Shown here piece by piece: positions 1 to 7,830 of a DNA stretch of 34,013 bases; within the stretch, counting starts at the first letter, position 1; each line of letters begins with the position of its first letter. The notes beneath the pieces are model-generated. The model made no database searches and was not told the DNA's origin. It saw nothing but the letters and a program-made list of their open reading frames with translations. Made by a program: the position numbers and the translations under genes. Source of the stretch: Labilithrix sp. (GTDB lineage: Bacteria; Myxococcota_A; Polyangia; Polyangiales; Polyangiaceae); NCBI GenBank assembly GCA_019637225.1, contig JAHBWC010000090.1, forward strand, positions 1 through 34,013, in the 5' to 3' direction.

Positions 1-587
1 GGGAGCTCTCGCTTCGCGCGCGGGAGGACCGCGTTCATGAAGTAGTCGGCGTACTCGCGGATCTGGTTCGGCTTGCGGAGGTCGACGTCGGGCGAGTACG
101 GACAGACGACGACGAGCCCGGCGAACGGTCGGCGGCCGAGCGCGTCGTTGTGCTCGACGAGCCGCTTCGCGTCGACCATCCCCTCGAAGTCCTGCGTGGT
201 CAGCGGCGGGGCGCAGACGCGCTCGATCGCGCGGAGGAGCGCGTAGTCCTTCGGCCAGCCCATCACGCCGAGCGCCGGGCCCTTGTTCGCCTCGCCGCGG
301 CCGTGGAGCGCGAAGAGCATCGGCAGCTTCTCGTCGCGCCCGACCCACGTCGGCACGATCGCCACTGCGCGTCCGTCTCCGGCGAGCGTCCACGTCTCCG
401 TCCTCACTTGCCCGCGCACGCCGACGCCGCCGTCGGCGATCTCGGGCTTGGCGGGGACCACGGGCGGCAGGACCGTCGCGCTCGGCGAGGGCGCGACCGG
501 CGTGGTCGGCGCGCCGCTCGCGTCGCGATCGCACCGCGAGCAGCCCGCGACCGACAGACCGAGCAGGAACGATCGACGACCGAGCAC
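1..587 (-). CDS. Esterase-like alpha/beta hydrolase lipoprotein, Tat-type signal (C-terminus cut by window edge)
   Basis: The 195 visible residues begin at a GTG (585-587); an in-frame stop at 597-599 limits any longer start. The N-terminus carries a twin-arginine stretch (GRRSFLLGLS) running into a lipobox SVAGC with Cys16, so I predict Tat export followed by lipidation. A Pro/Ala-rich linker follows. Near residue 90 begins a fold typical of polyhydroxyalkanoate-depolymerase or feruloyl-esterase-like hydrolases: LPMLFALHGRGE supplies the HG oxyanion strand, and later GLVVVCPYSPD looks like the next core strand. The nucleophile elbow and the Asp/His part of the triad lie outside the window, so catalytic competence cannot be judged. 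It is the last gene before the edge and reads away from its 637-1020 neighbour with a 49-base gap. Substrate unknown. Confidence 0.7.
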   Translation of the reverse strand, partial: MLGRRSFLLGLSVAGCSRCDRDASGAPTTPVAPSPSATVLPPVVPAKPEIADGGVGVRGQVRTETWTLAGDGRAVAIVPTWVGRDEKLPMLFALHGRGEANKGPALGVMGWPKDYALLRAIERVCAPPLTTQDFEGMVDAKRLVEHNDALGRRPFAGLVVVCPYSPDVDLRKPNQIREYADYFMNAVLPRAKREL

Positions 588-636
588 GCATGCAAGCTAG
601 CACGCGGCTCGGTTCGGTCGTTCCCGCCGTGGTCGC

Positions 637-1020
637 TCAGTCCTCGGGGATCTTGGGCGCCTGACCGGTCGCGGTGCGGACGAGGTCCGTCAGGCCCGGA
701 TCGGTCGCCATCTGATCGCGGAGGACCTTCTTGATGTCGTCGAGCGCCGACGGTGACAGGCCCTCGAGCCCCTTCGTCGCCTCGTCGACCTTGAGGTCGA
801 CGTAACCGTCGACGTCGATCTCGCCGGCGCGGAGGCGGGCGAGGGCCTCCGAGCCCTGCGCGGCCTCCGCGGCGCCGGCCTGCGCAGCTTGCCTCGTCGC
901 GTCCGGGCGCTCGACCGAGAACGCCTTCTCGACCGAGCCCTTCTTCTCGACGGACCCCGAGCCTTGCGTCTCCGGGGTCGCGGGCGGCGCGCCGCCTTTA
1001 CCGATGCGATCGATGCCCAT
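637..1020 (-). CDS. Uncharacterised small protein (127 aa)
   Basis: I do not recognise a family name. The first 55 residues are polar and low in complexity, including repeated SVEK/SVER segments (GSVEKKGSVEKAFSVERPD). The C-terminal 70 residues look folded and helical: ALARLRAGEIDVDGYVDLKV, then a Leu-rich amphipathic stretch ending LVRTATG. There is no signal peptide, so it is probably cytoplasmic. The start is well supported by a GAGGAGGT ribosome-binding site five bases upstream of the ATG. It lies 116 bases behind the 1137-1682 gene on the same strand and may be co-transcribed with it. The disordered-N, helical-C layout resembles secretion chaperones or substrates, but that is only an impression. 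Confidence 0.7.
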   Translation of the reverse strand: MGIDRIGKGGAPPATPETQGSGSVEKKGSVEKAFSVERPDATRQAAQAGAAEAAQGSEALARLRAGEIDVDGYVDLKVDEATKGLEGLSPSALDDIKKVLRDQMATDPGLTDLVRTATGQAPKIPED

Positions 1021-1136
1021 GAGGACCTCCTCATTCTACCGCAGGTCGGCCCGGACGCGCGACATGCGCGACCGGGCCCTCTCGATCCCCGCGCGCCTGC
1101 GGCGCGTCGCGGGGCCTGGCGGCGCCTGGGAGCCGC

Positions 1137-1682
1137 TCAGCGGATGTTGCCGATCGCCGTCTTCACCGTGTCGTGCTCCGCCTTGAGGAGGTTCGACAGC
1201 GTGGTGAACTGGCGGTTCTGCGCGTTCACGGCCTCCTGGACGTGCAGGTAGTAGAGGTTCATGTCCTGGCTCTGCTGGAGCGACGCCTCGATTCCGCCCG
1301 TGTCGCCCGCGGTGCCCATGCCCGCGCCGGCACCCGCGCCGCCCGGCGCGGTCGGGCCGGCGGCGCTCGCGAGGTTCGCCCCCGAGCCGCTGGCCCGCGC
1401 GCCCGTCAGGTTCGGGCCGGCGGCGCTCGACATCGGCGTCATCGAGCTCGACATCGGCCCCATCGGGACGCCGAGCGCGCCTCCCGTTCCGGTCGCGCCG
1501 CGGACGGCGACCGCCATCAGCGGCGAGCCCGGAAGGACGCGCATCGCCGACTCGGCGGAGCGCACCGCCGTGGTCGTGAGGACCTCGCCGAAGCGCGACG
1601 CGCGCGGCGGGGTGGGGGTGACGCGAGCGGATGTGCTCGCGACCGCGACGTCGGGGCGTGCGGAAATCGTGCGGGGTACCAT
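1137..1682 (-). CDS. Uncharacterised protein with low-complexity N-terminus and helical C-terminus (181 aa)
   Basis: The first ~130 residues are Ala/Gly/Pro/Ser/Thr/Met-rich and look disordered. Only the last ~50 residues look folded: SLQQSQDMNLYYLHVQEA continuing to a Lys-rich helix ending KTAIGNIR. This long C-terminal helix with conserved-looking QxxQ and NLL positions recalls short helical rod or needle proteins of secretion systems, but no recognisable secretion gene is in the window. The ATG at 1680-1682 is chosen over an upstream TTG at 1733 because AAAGGAG sits about nine bases before it. No signal peptide. It probably forms a transcription unit with 637-1020. Function unknown. Confidence 0.65.
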   Translation of the reverse strand: MVPRTISARPDVAVASTSARVTPTPPRASRFGEVLTTTAVRSAESAMRVLPGSPLMAVAVRGATGTGGALGVPMGPMSSSMTPMSSAAGPNLTGARASGSGANLASAAGPTAPGGAGAGAGMGTAGDTGGIEASLQQSQDMNLYYLHVQEAVNAQNRQFTTLSNLLKAEHDTVKTAIGNIR

Positions 1683-1827
1683 GGTCGGGGGCTCCTTTTT
1701 CCGTGCGGGCGTCGCATCGCCGATGCCCGTCAACGCGCTCCTGGTCGGCCGCGCGGCGCGAGAGTTGCCAAAGAAAGGCGCTGAGGCGGTCGATCGCGAC
1801 GACGCGGCGGGCCGACCGGGTGCCGCT

Positions 1828-3303
1828 TCAGGGGCTGCAGCGGAGCCGGCACTCCATCACCGCGTCGAAGCGGCAGAAGTTCGACGAGAGGCCGGGCAAG
1901 AGGCTCTCGGGGCCCCTGCAGCCGAAGAGGCAGCCGTTCGGGCCCGGCTCGGCGTTGACGGCGTAGCCGTCGGTCGTACACCGGCCGTCGCCACACTGGG
2001 CGCGATCGGTCTTGCAAGAGCTGACCACGTAGTCGGGCGGGCACGTCCACTCGCGGCGCGTGGAGCCGTAGTTGGGCTTGCGTCCCGACCCGCTGTCGAC
2101 GTGCTCGTGCCGCTTGAAGTCCGCCTTGCCCGTACGCACGCGCGAGATGACGCGGGCGCTCTGCGTCTTCGGTGTGATCGGCGCGGCCTCGTCGCGTGGG
2201 TAGAACTGGATCGTGTCCTCGCGCGTCTCGGCCCGGCAGCCGGATGTTTGCCCGGTCGGGGTCCAGCTGAGCGGGACGTCGACGCTGCCGAGCGCCGGGA
2301 CGGCGAACGTGCGCTCTCCGAGCGTCGCGCGCAGATCGATCGACGCGCGGTTGACGACGTGGAGCAGGCGCGTCTCCTCGCGGCCGTAGGGAACCTCGCC
2401 GAAGTCGACCGTCTCGGGCGAGACCTCGGGCGCGGGGAACGCGAACTTGCAGACGTCGGCGAGCGGATAAACCGCGTAGGCGATGGGCACCGGCGTCTTC
2501 ACGCGGAACGTCAGGGGTCGATGGGCGCTCGTCTCCGACGCGGCGTCGAGGCCCTCGACCTCGAGGCCGCCGACGACGGTCTGCGTGATGCGCGCGTCTC
2601 CGGCGGCGACGCGGGCGCGCACGAAGTCGAGCGCGCGGCCGTGGAGCTCGCCGGCGCGAACGCGCATCTCGTACGAGATGAGGCCGCCCATCTTCACAGC
2701 GCCGACGAAATGGGTCGCGCGCCCGCACGAGCAGGCCTCGCCGCCGAAGCCGACCTCCTCCGAGGCGGCGAAGAACTGCGGGTCGAGGTCGCGCACGAAC
2801 GCGACCGCGACGAGGCTGATCCGTCGCTCGGTGGCCTCCGCGCCGGCGGAGAGCCAGGGAGCGAGATCGACGTCGGCTGCGACAAGGGCCTGATCGATCG
2901 CGACGCCGATGTACGAAAAATCGATCGTCGACGCGTCGACGCGCGCCGCGCTCGCCTCGACGTCCCCGCGGGGGCGCGCGCAGCGCGTGGGGAGGACGGT
3001 GAAGGCGCCGCCGTCGCCGCGCTGGACGCCGCGTCCGGGCGCCATCGAGCTCGCCGGATCGAGGAGGTACTCGTGGCGGACGTTGCCGAACGCGCTCGCG
3101 GCCGAGAGCAGGCCCTTCGCGCGGCCGCACTCCGGCGAGTCGAGCCCGGCGCATGCGCCGGCGCCGGCGGCCTTCGCGGCGGGCTCGCCCGGCGGCATCG
3201 GGGCGCGAGGCGTTGCGCACGCCGCGAGCACGAGCGCGATGCCGGTGAGCGCCGCGGCAGCGCGCGCGGGCGCTGCGGCAGCGCGCGCGGGCGTCGCGAT
3301 CAT
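1828..3303 (-). CDS. Lipoprotein with Ig/ASH-like domain and Cys-rich C-terminus (491 aa)
   Basis: The signal peptide ends in ALVLAAC with Cys29, so the protein is a predicted lipoprotein. Residues 5-18 are two identical copies of PARAAAA. A Cys-rich stretch follows (GACAGLDSPECGRAKG). A middle region near residue 310 (SPETVDFGEVPYGREETRLL) has the DFGxVxxG signature of DUF1573/ASH-type Ig-like beta domains, which usually mediate protein contacts in the periplasm. The last ~80 residues hold ten or so cysteines spaced like a disulfide-bonded module. The ATG overlaps the upstream stop (ATGA at 3300-3303), which indicates translational coupling with the 886-aa gene. It is the last gene of a three-gene lipoprotein operon. 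Specific function unknown. Confidence 0.78.
   Translation of the reverse strand: MIATPARAAAAPARAAAALTGIALVLAACATPRAPMPPGEPAAKAAGAGACAGLDSPECGRAKGLLSAASAFGNVRHEYLLDPASSMAPGRGVQRGDGGAFTVLPTRCARPRGDVEASAARVDASTIDFSYIGVAIDQALVAADVDLAPWLSAGAEATERRISLVAVAFVRDLDPQFFAASEEVGFGGEACSCGRATHFVGAVKMGGLISYEMRVRAGELHGRALDFVRARVAAGDARITQTVVGGLEVEGLDAASETSAHRPLTFRVKTPVPIAYAVYPLADVCKFAFPAPEVSPETVDFGEVPYGREETRLLHVVNRASIDLRATLGERTFAVPALGSVDVPLSWTPTGQTSGCRAETREDTIQFYPRDEAAPITPKTQSARVISRVRTGKADFKRHEHVDSGSGRKPNYGSTRREWTCPPDYVVSSCKTDRAQCGDGRCTTDGYAVNAEPGPNGCLFGCRGPESLLPGLSSNFCRFDAVMECRLRCSP
3254..3293 (+). repeat. 21-bp tandem duplication inside a signal-peptide coding region
   Basis: GCGGCAGCGCGCGCGGGCG occurs at 3254-3272 and again at 3275-3293, a 21-base period. 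On the minus strand it encodes PARAAAA twice at residues 5-18 of the 491-aa lipoprotein. The copies are identical over 19 bases, which suggests recent slippage. Confidence 0.8.
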
Positions 3304-5960
3304 GGCTTCGGCGGAGCCCAGGCGATGCGCGCCCGCCGCGCGCGCCGATCGGACACGTGCGGTCCCTCGTCGTTGAAGTAGAGGACGCCGCCGTGAAGGA
3401 CGAGCGCGACGTCGAGCGACGGCGGACCGTCGAGGGCGAGGAGCGACGCGACCTTCTGCGGGGACGCCGTGAGGTCGATCGCGTCGAGCGAGATCGCGTC
3501 CGGCGTGCTCCGCGCCACGACGGCGCGCAGGCTCGGAGTCGACTCGAGCGCGACCGCCGTCGCGGCTCCTTCGGCCGCGAGCGGGATGCGCGTCGGCCTC
3601 TCGGTTGGCTTCCCCGTGTCGTCGAGCGTCGCCCAGAAGGCGCCGTAGCCGCTCGAGTTGGGGGTCTCCGAGCCGAGCGGCGCTTCTTCGATCCACGCGA
3701 CGTGCACGCCGCTCGGGCCCGCCGAGAGCTGCGGCGTGCGCGAGTGCGCGGCCGTCGGGAGGACCCGCTGCTCGTCGAAGAGGCGCTTGGCGTCACGCAT
3801 CTTCACGGCCGAGACGAAGACGTCGGCGACGCCGTCCCGCGGGCTCTCGCGCGAGTCGGCCCACGCGAGCCACACGGCGTCGCCGTGCGCGAGCGCGACG
3901 AGGTCGCTCGCGTCGCCCGGCGCCTTCGTGATGCGCTCCTCGCGGGCGATACGCGAGAGGTCGGTCGAGACCTTGGTCGCGTAGACCTCGCCGCGGCCGT
4001 CGCGGCCGTCGACCCACGCGACGATCCAGCCGCCGCCCGCCCACGTGATCGTCACGTCCGACGCGTCGCCCTTCGTCGTCGTGAGCTGGACGTCGTTCGT
4101 GCGGCGGCCGCGCTTGTCGATCCGCGTGACGTGCACCTCGGGATCGCCGTTGTCGCGCGCGACCCAGGCGACGGCACCGCCGTCCTCGGGCTTGTCGGTC
4201 CCCGCGATCGCGACGCTCCCGACATGGAGAGCCTTGTTGGTGATGATCGCGGGCGCCGTCGTGGAGCCGTTGTCGTCCACGATGCGCGTCGAGAGCGTGA
4301 ACGGCGCGGACTTCGCCTCGTCGGCGGAGCTCCTCCGCGGAGCGCTCTCGCTCGCCTTGGCGCTCAGCATCGCGACGACGCTCGTCTCCCCGAAGCGCGC
4401 CGTGGCGATGTCGACGACGGTCTCTCCGGACGCGATCGCCGTGATGTCGACGACGCGAGGGCCGTCGGGCTTCGGCGCGTCGGGGCTCGGCGGGGCAGGC
4501 TTCGCGTTCGATCGCGGCCGGATGGTCACGGTGCGAACCCGCGAAGGTGTCCCCGGCGGGCCCGGCGACGCCGCGAGCGTGAAGCACGAGTCGCCGTCGC
4601 ACGAGATCGCCCAGCCGAGCGTCGCTGGATCGGTCTGGAACGTCAGCGGCTCGCGCTGGACGACGCTCATCTTCTCGTCCGTCCGGAGGATGGTGGCGAC
4701 CGCGTTCGCGTTGATGCACGCGGGCGAGTCACGCTCGCAGTCTGCGGTGGTCGCGAGCACCGCGAAGCCGGTCGTCGTCGCGGCGAGCTCGGGCTGCCCG
4801 CGCCCGACGACCTCGAGCGAGAGCGGGCGTCGCTCGAGCGTGAGCCCTTGCCCGAGCCGCGCGGCGTGCACGCGGCGCGTCTCGCCCTTTCGGCGCGCGG
4901 GCGCCTCGAACATGACGGCGACGCCCGCGGGGCCGCTCGAGAGCGCGAGCAGCGACGCGCCGCCGCGCGCCTCGGCGACCTTTCGCGGCGGCTCGACCAC
5001 GTTCTTGTCGTCGATCGCGGCGAGCGTGACGGCGGGCTCGGCCGTGGAGCGGTCGGTCCACGCGAAGACGAAGCGCGAGCCGTCGCGGGCGACCTCGACG
5101 TCGCCGCTGACGGTCGGCTTGTTCGTCACGGTGACGGGCGGCGCGGTCTCGTGGCCGTCGGCGTCGAGCCGGTGAAACGAGAGCGTGCCGCCGGGGCGCG
5201 CCGCGCGGAGCAAGTGGTTGTCGACGGGCTTGGCCTTCGGGTCGGCGGGCGCGGCGTCGACCGTGGAGACGCCGACGCCGCCGGGGAGCTCGAGCGCGTG
5301 CCAGCCGACGATGCCGCGCGCCACCCGCGTGGGAACGCCGCGCACCTTGCCGTCGGTGCCGATCGCGGCGGCGACGAGGTTCGCGTCGCTGCCGCGGGTC
5401 TCCTCCGCCCACAGACAGAGCGCGCCGTGGTCGGTGGGAACGACGTCGATCCAGACGATGTCGTCGTTCGTCCGCGTGAGCTCGACCGGCTTCGAGCGAG
5501 GCACGCCGTCATCGCCGACGGCGACCGACCAGAGCGATTTGCCCCGATCGGTCAGCGACGTCCAGGCGACGATGAAGCCCGGCGCTTGACCGCGCATCGG
5601 GCGGACGACGAGCATCGTCGTGTCGACCGAGACGTGCGCCGCGATGGTCTCGCCGCCGCGAGGCGCGCCGTTCGAACCGACCGGCACGACGACGACGCGG
5701 CGCCCAGAGCCCTCGGCGACCGTCACCCACGCGACGAGCCCGGCGGCGGCGGGGCCCGTGCCGCGCCGCGCGAGGAACGGACCGAGCGTCCGCTCACCGA
5801 CGGAGGCGACCATGTAGCCGGCGACGGGCAGCTCGACGGCCCCCCGGCGCGCGATCGCGGCGCGCCGGGCGTCGTCGGTCCCGACGGGCGTCTGGGCGTC
5901 CTTGCCGCCGCACGCGGCGAGGGCCAGGGCGAGCGCGAGCGCCGAGCGCGCGCGCGTCAC
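3300..5960 (-). CDS. Large lipoprotein with repeated propeller-like segments (886 aa)
   Basis: The start is a GTG at 5958-5960 overlapping the upstream TGA (GTGA). This gives a textbook lipoprotein signal, TRARSALALALALAAC with Cys17; a start further upstream would place basic junk before it. The mature protein is a chain of beta-rich repeats of roughly 50-60 residues with recurring VAWV/FAWT/WLAWADSRE and IVAWVDGRDG motifs followed by Gly/Asp turns. That pattern suggests one or two beta-propellers. A Pro/Ser/Asp-rich linker near residues 470-500 divides it into two halves. No catalytic motif is apparent; the family role may be surface binding or scaffolding. It is the middle gene of an operon coupled on both sides by 4-base overlaps, so the three products are probably made together and may form one envelope complex. 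Confidence 0.8.
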   Translation of the reverse strand: MTRARSALALALALAACGGKDAQTPVGTDDARRAAIARRGAVELPVAGYMVASVGERTLGPFLARRGTGPAAAGLVAWVTVAEGSGRRVVVVPVGSNGAPRGGETIAAHVSVDTTMLVVRPMRGQAPGFIVAWTSLTDRGKSLWSVAVGDDGVPRSKPVELTRTNDDIVWIDVVPTDHGALCLWAEETRGSDANLVAAAIGTDGKVRGVPTRVARGIVGWHALELPGGVGVSTVDAAPADPKAKPVDNHLLRAARPGGTLSFHRLDADGHETAPPVTVTNKPTVSGDVEVARDGSRFVFAWTDRSTAEPAVTLAAIDDKNVVEPPRKVAEARGGASLLALSSGPAGVAVMFEAPARRKGETRRVHAARLGQGLTLERRPLSLEVVGRGQPELAATTTGFAVLATTADCERDSPACINANAVATILRTDEKMSVVQREPLTFQTDPATLGWAISCDGDSCFTLAASPGPPGTPSRVRTVTIRPRSNAKPAPPSPDAPKPDGPRVVDITAIASGETVVDIATARFGETSVVAMLSAKASESAPRRSSADEAKSAPFTLSTRIVDDNGSTTAPAIITNKALHVGSVAIAGTDKPEDGGAVAWVARDNGDPEVHVTRIDKRGRRTNDVQLTTTKGDASDVTITWAGGGWIVAWVDGRDGRGEVYATKVSTDLSRIAREERITKAPGDASDLVALAHGDAVWLAWADSRESPRDGVADVFVSAVKMRDAKRLFDEQRVLPTAAHSRTPQLSAGPSGVHVAWIEEAPLGSETPNSSGYGAFWATLDDTGKPTERPTRIPLAAEGAATAVALESTPSLRAVVARSTPDAISLDAIDLTASPQKVASLLALDGPPSLDVALVLHGGVLYFNDEGPHVSDRRARRARIAWAPPKP

Positions 5961-6418
5961 TGCAGGATCTCCTCGTACGTCTTCGTGACGGTGATGACGC
6001 CCGCGTGGCTGCGCGGGAAGGTGGCGCCCGCGAGCGCGCTCTGGACGCAGGCCTTGAGCTCGGCGTCCTCCTTGCCCTTCGACGTCACGCCGAGGAGCGT
6101 TCCTTCCATGTCGATGCCGAACGAGACCGTGACGCGTTCGCGGAGGAGGTTCTTCCGCGCGCGGAAATCGCGCACGCACGCGCCGATGGCGGCGCCCTTC
6201 TTGTCGACCGCCGCGGAGATCAACGTCGTCGCTTCACCCGGAGAGCCGGCGAAGGGTCGCTCCTCGCCGGCGTCGCTTCCCGCGTCCGCGTCCTCGCTCT
6301 CCGTTGCGGCGCTCTTGCCGGTCACCGGCGCGGGCGTCCCGGCGCCGCACGCGTTCATGAGCGAAATCGCGGCGATCGCCGCGATGGAAGCCACGCAGAA
6401 CGAAGCAAGAGGACGCAC
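5957..6418 (-). CDS. AgmX/PglI-type C-terminal domain lipoprotein (153 aa)
   Basis: A GTG at 6416-6418 preceded by AAAGGTGG gives the best start: MRPLASF, a hydrophobic core and lipobox LMNAC (Cys24). After an acidic linker (ESEDADAGSDAGEE) the domain at about 70-150 reads as a myxobacterial AgmX/PglI C-terminal module: ISAAVDKKGAAIGACVRDF, VTVSFGIDMEGTLLGV, ELKACVQSALAGATFPRS. It is a TonB-C-like alpha/beta fold with two cysteines (the ACV pair) in typical positions. In M. xanthus, proteins with this domain belong to gliding and envelope machinery; the domain is also common in many unrelated myxobacterial lipoproteins, so a motility role is not implied. It is the first gene of the three-gene operon and its stop overlaps the next start. 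The REP-like repeat occupies its upstream region. Confidence 0.78.
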   Translation of the reverse strand: MRPLASFCVASIAAIAAISLMNACGAGTPAPVTGKSAATESEDADAGSDAGEERPFAGSPGEATTLISAAVDKKGAAIGACVRDFRARKNLLRERVTVSFGIDMEGTLLGVTSKGKEDAELKACVQSALAGATFPRSHAGVITVTKTYEEILQ

Positions 6419-6458
6419 GATCACCACCTTTGCCCCCAACTCGCGAGGAGGCTACCAC

Positions 6459-6677
6459 GTTCCCTGCGTTCGCCCTTCGGCGAGCCTCGGGGACCTCCGT
6501 GGACTCCGTCCAGCGGGCTGGACTCCGTCCACTCCGGTTCCCTGCGTTCGCCCTTCGGCGAGCCTCGGTTCCCTGCGTTCGCCCTTCGGCGAGCCTCGGG
6601 GACCTCCGTGGACTCCGTCCAGCGGGCTGGACTCCGTCCACTCCGGTTCCCTGCGTTCGCCCTTCGGCGAGCCTCGG
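6459..6677 (+). repeat. REP-like interspersed repeat array, A-B-A-A-B-A
   Basis: A 31-32-base unit A starting GTTCCCTGCGTTCGCC occurs at 6459-6490, 6537-6567, 6568-6599 and 6646-6677. Two 46-base B segments (6491-6536 and 6600-6645) separate the outer pairs. Each A holds a small CGCC-CTTC-GGCG stem. Each B holds a 34-base imperfect palindrome (6499-6532 and 6608-6641) with outer arms GTGGAC/GTCCAC and inner arms TCCAGC/GCTGGA around GG. All copies are identical as far as I can see. The array fills most of the gap between the SprT-like gene and the lipoprotein operon, both on the minus strand, with no coding frame of its own. Its compound hairpins resemble REP/BIME elements; no transposase is nearby. 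Confidence 0.85.
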
Positions 6678-6685
6678 CGAGCGGG

Positions 6686-7606
6686 TCAGCCCGAGGCGCG
6701 GAGGAGGCGCGTGATGTGGCTCCGCTCCCAGTCGAGGGCGCGGTCGAAGTTGCGAAACTGGCGTTCGCGCTCGAGGAACTCCGGCGGGTGAAGCACGCGG
6801 CGCGCGATCTGGCCCTTCGCCGACGCGATGTTCGAGCTCGCCTGGCGCGCGTTGCCCCGCGCCGACGGGATCATGTCGTGGAGCATCTCGTGGTAGACGA
6901 CGTACGCGACGAAGTAGCGCGGCACCCACGCGCGATCGAGCACGGGGTGGATGCGGATGATGCGCTCGAGGCTCGAGTAGCTCCCGAGCTTGATCGCCTG
7001 CCGCGGCTTCCGGTTCTTTCGCGTCGTGCGCCGGCCCCACGTGATGAGCGCGTGGCAGGCGCCGTCGAAGTATCGCTGGTTCAGATCGTTGAACAGCGAG
7101 AGCAAGTCGTGGTGATCGCCCTTGGCGTGCAGCGGGATCGCCCGCGGCCTCCGCCGGGCGAGGCGCGCGCCGTTCGCTTCGATGTACTGACCGACGATCT
7201 GGCTGGCCGCGCGATCGTCACGCGCGACGTAGCGAACGAGCGCGTCGATCACCCGCGGCGGCGCGTCCAGGAACATGTGGTGGATGCGCGCGTGAAGCAC
7301 GCCGCTCTTCAGCGCGTGCGAGATGATCGAGTGACGGTTGTCGGTGATGGAGAGGACCACCGACCGGCCCGGGCAGGCCGCCTTGAGCCGGCGCTCGAGC
7401 GCCTGGCGGGCGCCCTCGTGCACGAACAGCTGCGGCGCCGCCGAGGGGAAGACGAGCGCGAGCTGGGCGCTGAGCCGCTCCGGGACGCGAATCGCGGCCG
7501 CAACGCCCCGCGAGATGGCCGCCGCCCGAGCGACCGTCGCACCGCTCCTCGACCAGCGTGGAGCCAGCCATCGATCGAGCTCGGGGACGCTGCTTCGCGC
7601 GCTCAT
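6686..7606 (-). CDS. SprT-like zinc metallopeptidase-fold protein (306 aa)
   Basis: The C-terminal half matches the SprT-like fold: the helix YVVYHEMLHDMIP holds the HExxH zinc motif at 239-243, with His273 in RVLHPPEF a candidate third ligand, and a conserved downstream basic stretch (ERERQFRNFDRALDWERS). Upstream, HALITWGRR and AIKLGSYSSLERIIRIHPVLD are the strands that usually precede the catalytic helix in this family. The N-terminal 150 residues are Arg/Ala-rich and less typical, with IHHMFLDAP and DALVRYV segments. SprT relatives include DNA-protein crosslink proteases, but bacterial members such as this one are mostly uncharacterised. No signal peptide. The ATG has no clear Shine-Dalgarno. 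It lies between the REP-like array and a 224-base spacer. Confidence 0.8.
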   Translation of the reverse strand: MSARSSVPELDRWLAPRWSRSGATVARAAAISRGVAAAIRVPERLSAQLALVFPSAAPQLFVHEGARQALERRLKAACPGRSVVLSITDNRHSIISHALKSGVLHARIHHMFLDAPPRVIDALVRYVARDDRAASQIVGQYIEANGARLARRRPRAIPLHAKGDHHDLLSLFNDLNQRYFDGACHALITWGRRTTRKNRKPRQAIKLGSYSSLERIIRIHPVLDRAWVPRYFVAYVVYHEMLHDMIPSARGNARQASSNIASAKGQIARRVLHPPEFLERERQFRNFDRALDWERSHITRLLRASG

Positions 7607-7830
7607 CGGGGGGCTCTATGCGGGGTAAGGGACAGGTCCCGATGTGTCAAGGAACCCCAATTTGATCAATATTTACCGCACCATGGGTGCGGGGTCAAAT
7701 CCCCCCAGATGCCTCAGGGGCCGCGTAGTGAAGTGTCGTTTTGGGCTACTTTCGTGACCCTACGCGGAAGTCCTTGACCGGGGCCGCGTGGGGCCCCCTA
7801 CCCCGACCGAACGCGCCGAAACCGAGGTGG
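7607..7830. other. Intergenic spacer with several short inverted repeats
   Basis: No gene is visible in these 224 bases. They hold GGGAC-AG-GTCCC at 7629-7640, a perfect TTGACA on the minus strand (7645-7650), an unusually AT-rich tract around 7659-7675, a CCGCACC-ATG-GGTGCGG hairpin at 7676-7692, and GGGGCC/GGCCCC arms at 7780-7797. The TTGACA could be a -35 for the SprT-like gene, but no convincing -10 lies 16-18 bases on. The 7676-7692 hairpin could end transcripts from the SixA-like gene. Confidence 0.5.

Noticed and set aside
1755..1771. Sigma54-like GG-N10-GC pattern (TTGGCA then GC) upstream of the 181-aa gene
   Set aside because: Only the -24 half matches well; the -12 lacks TTGC and no enhancer-binding site is seen.
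3357..6791. Plus-strand frame of 1144 codons over the lipoprotein operon
   Set aside because: It is Arg-rich low-complexity translation with no motif; the minus-strand genes have signals, overlaps and ribosome sites.
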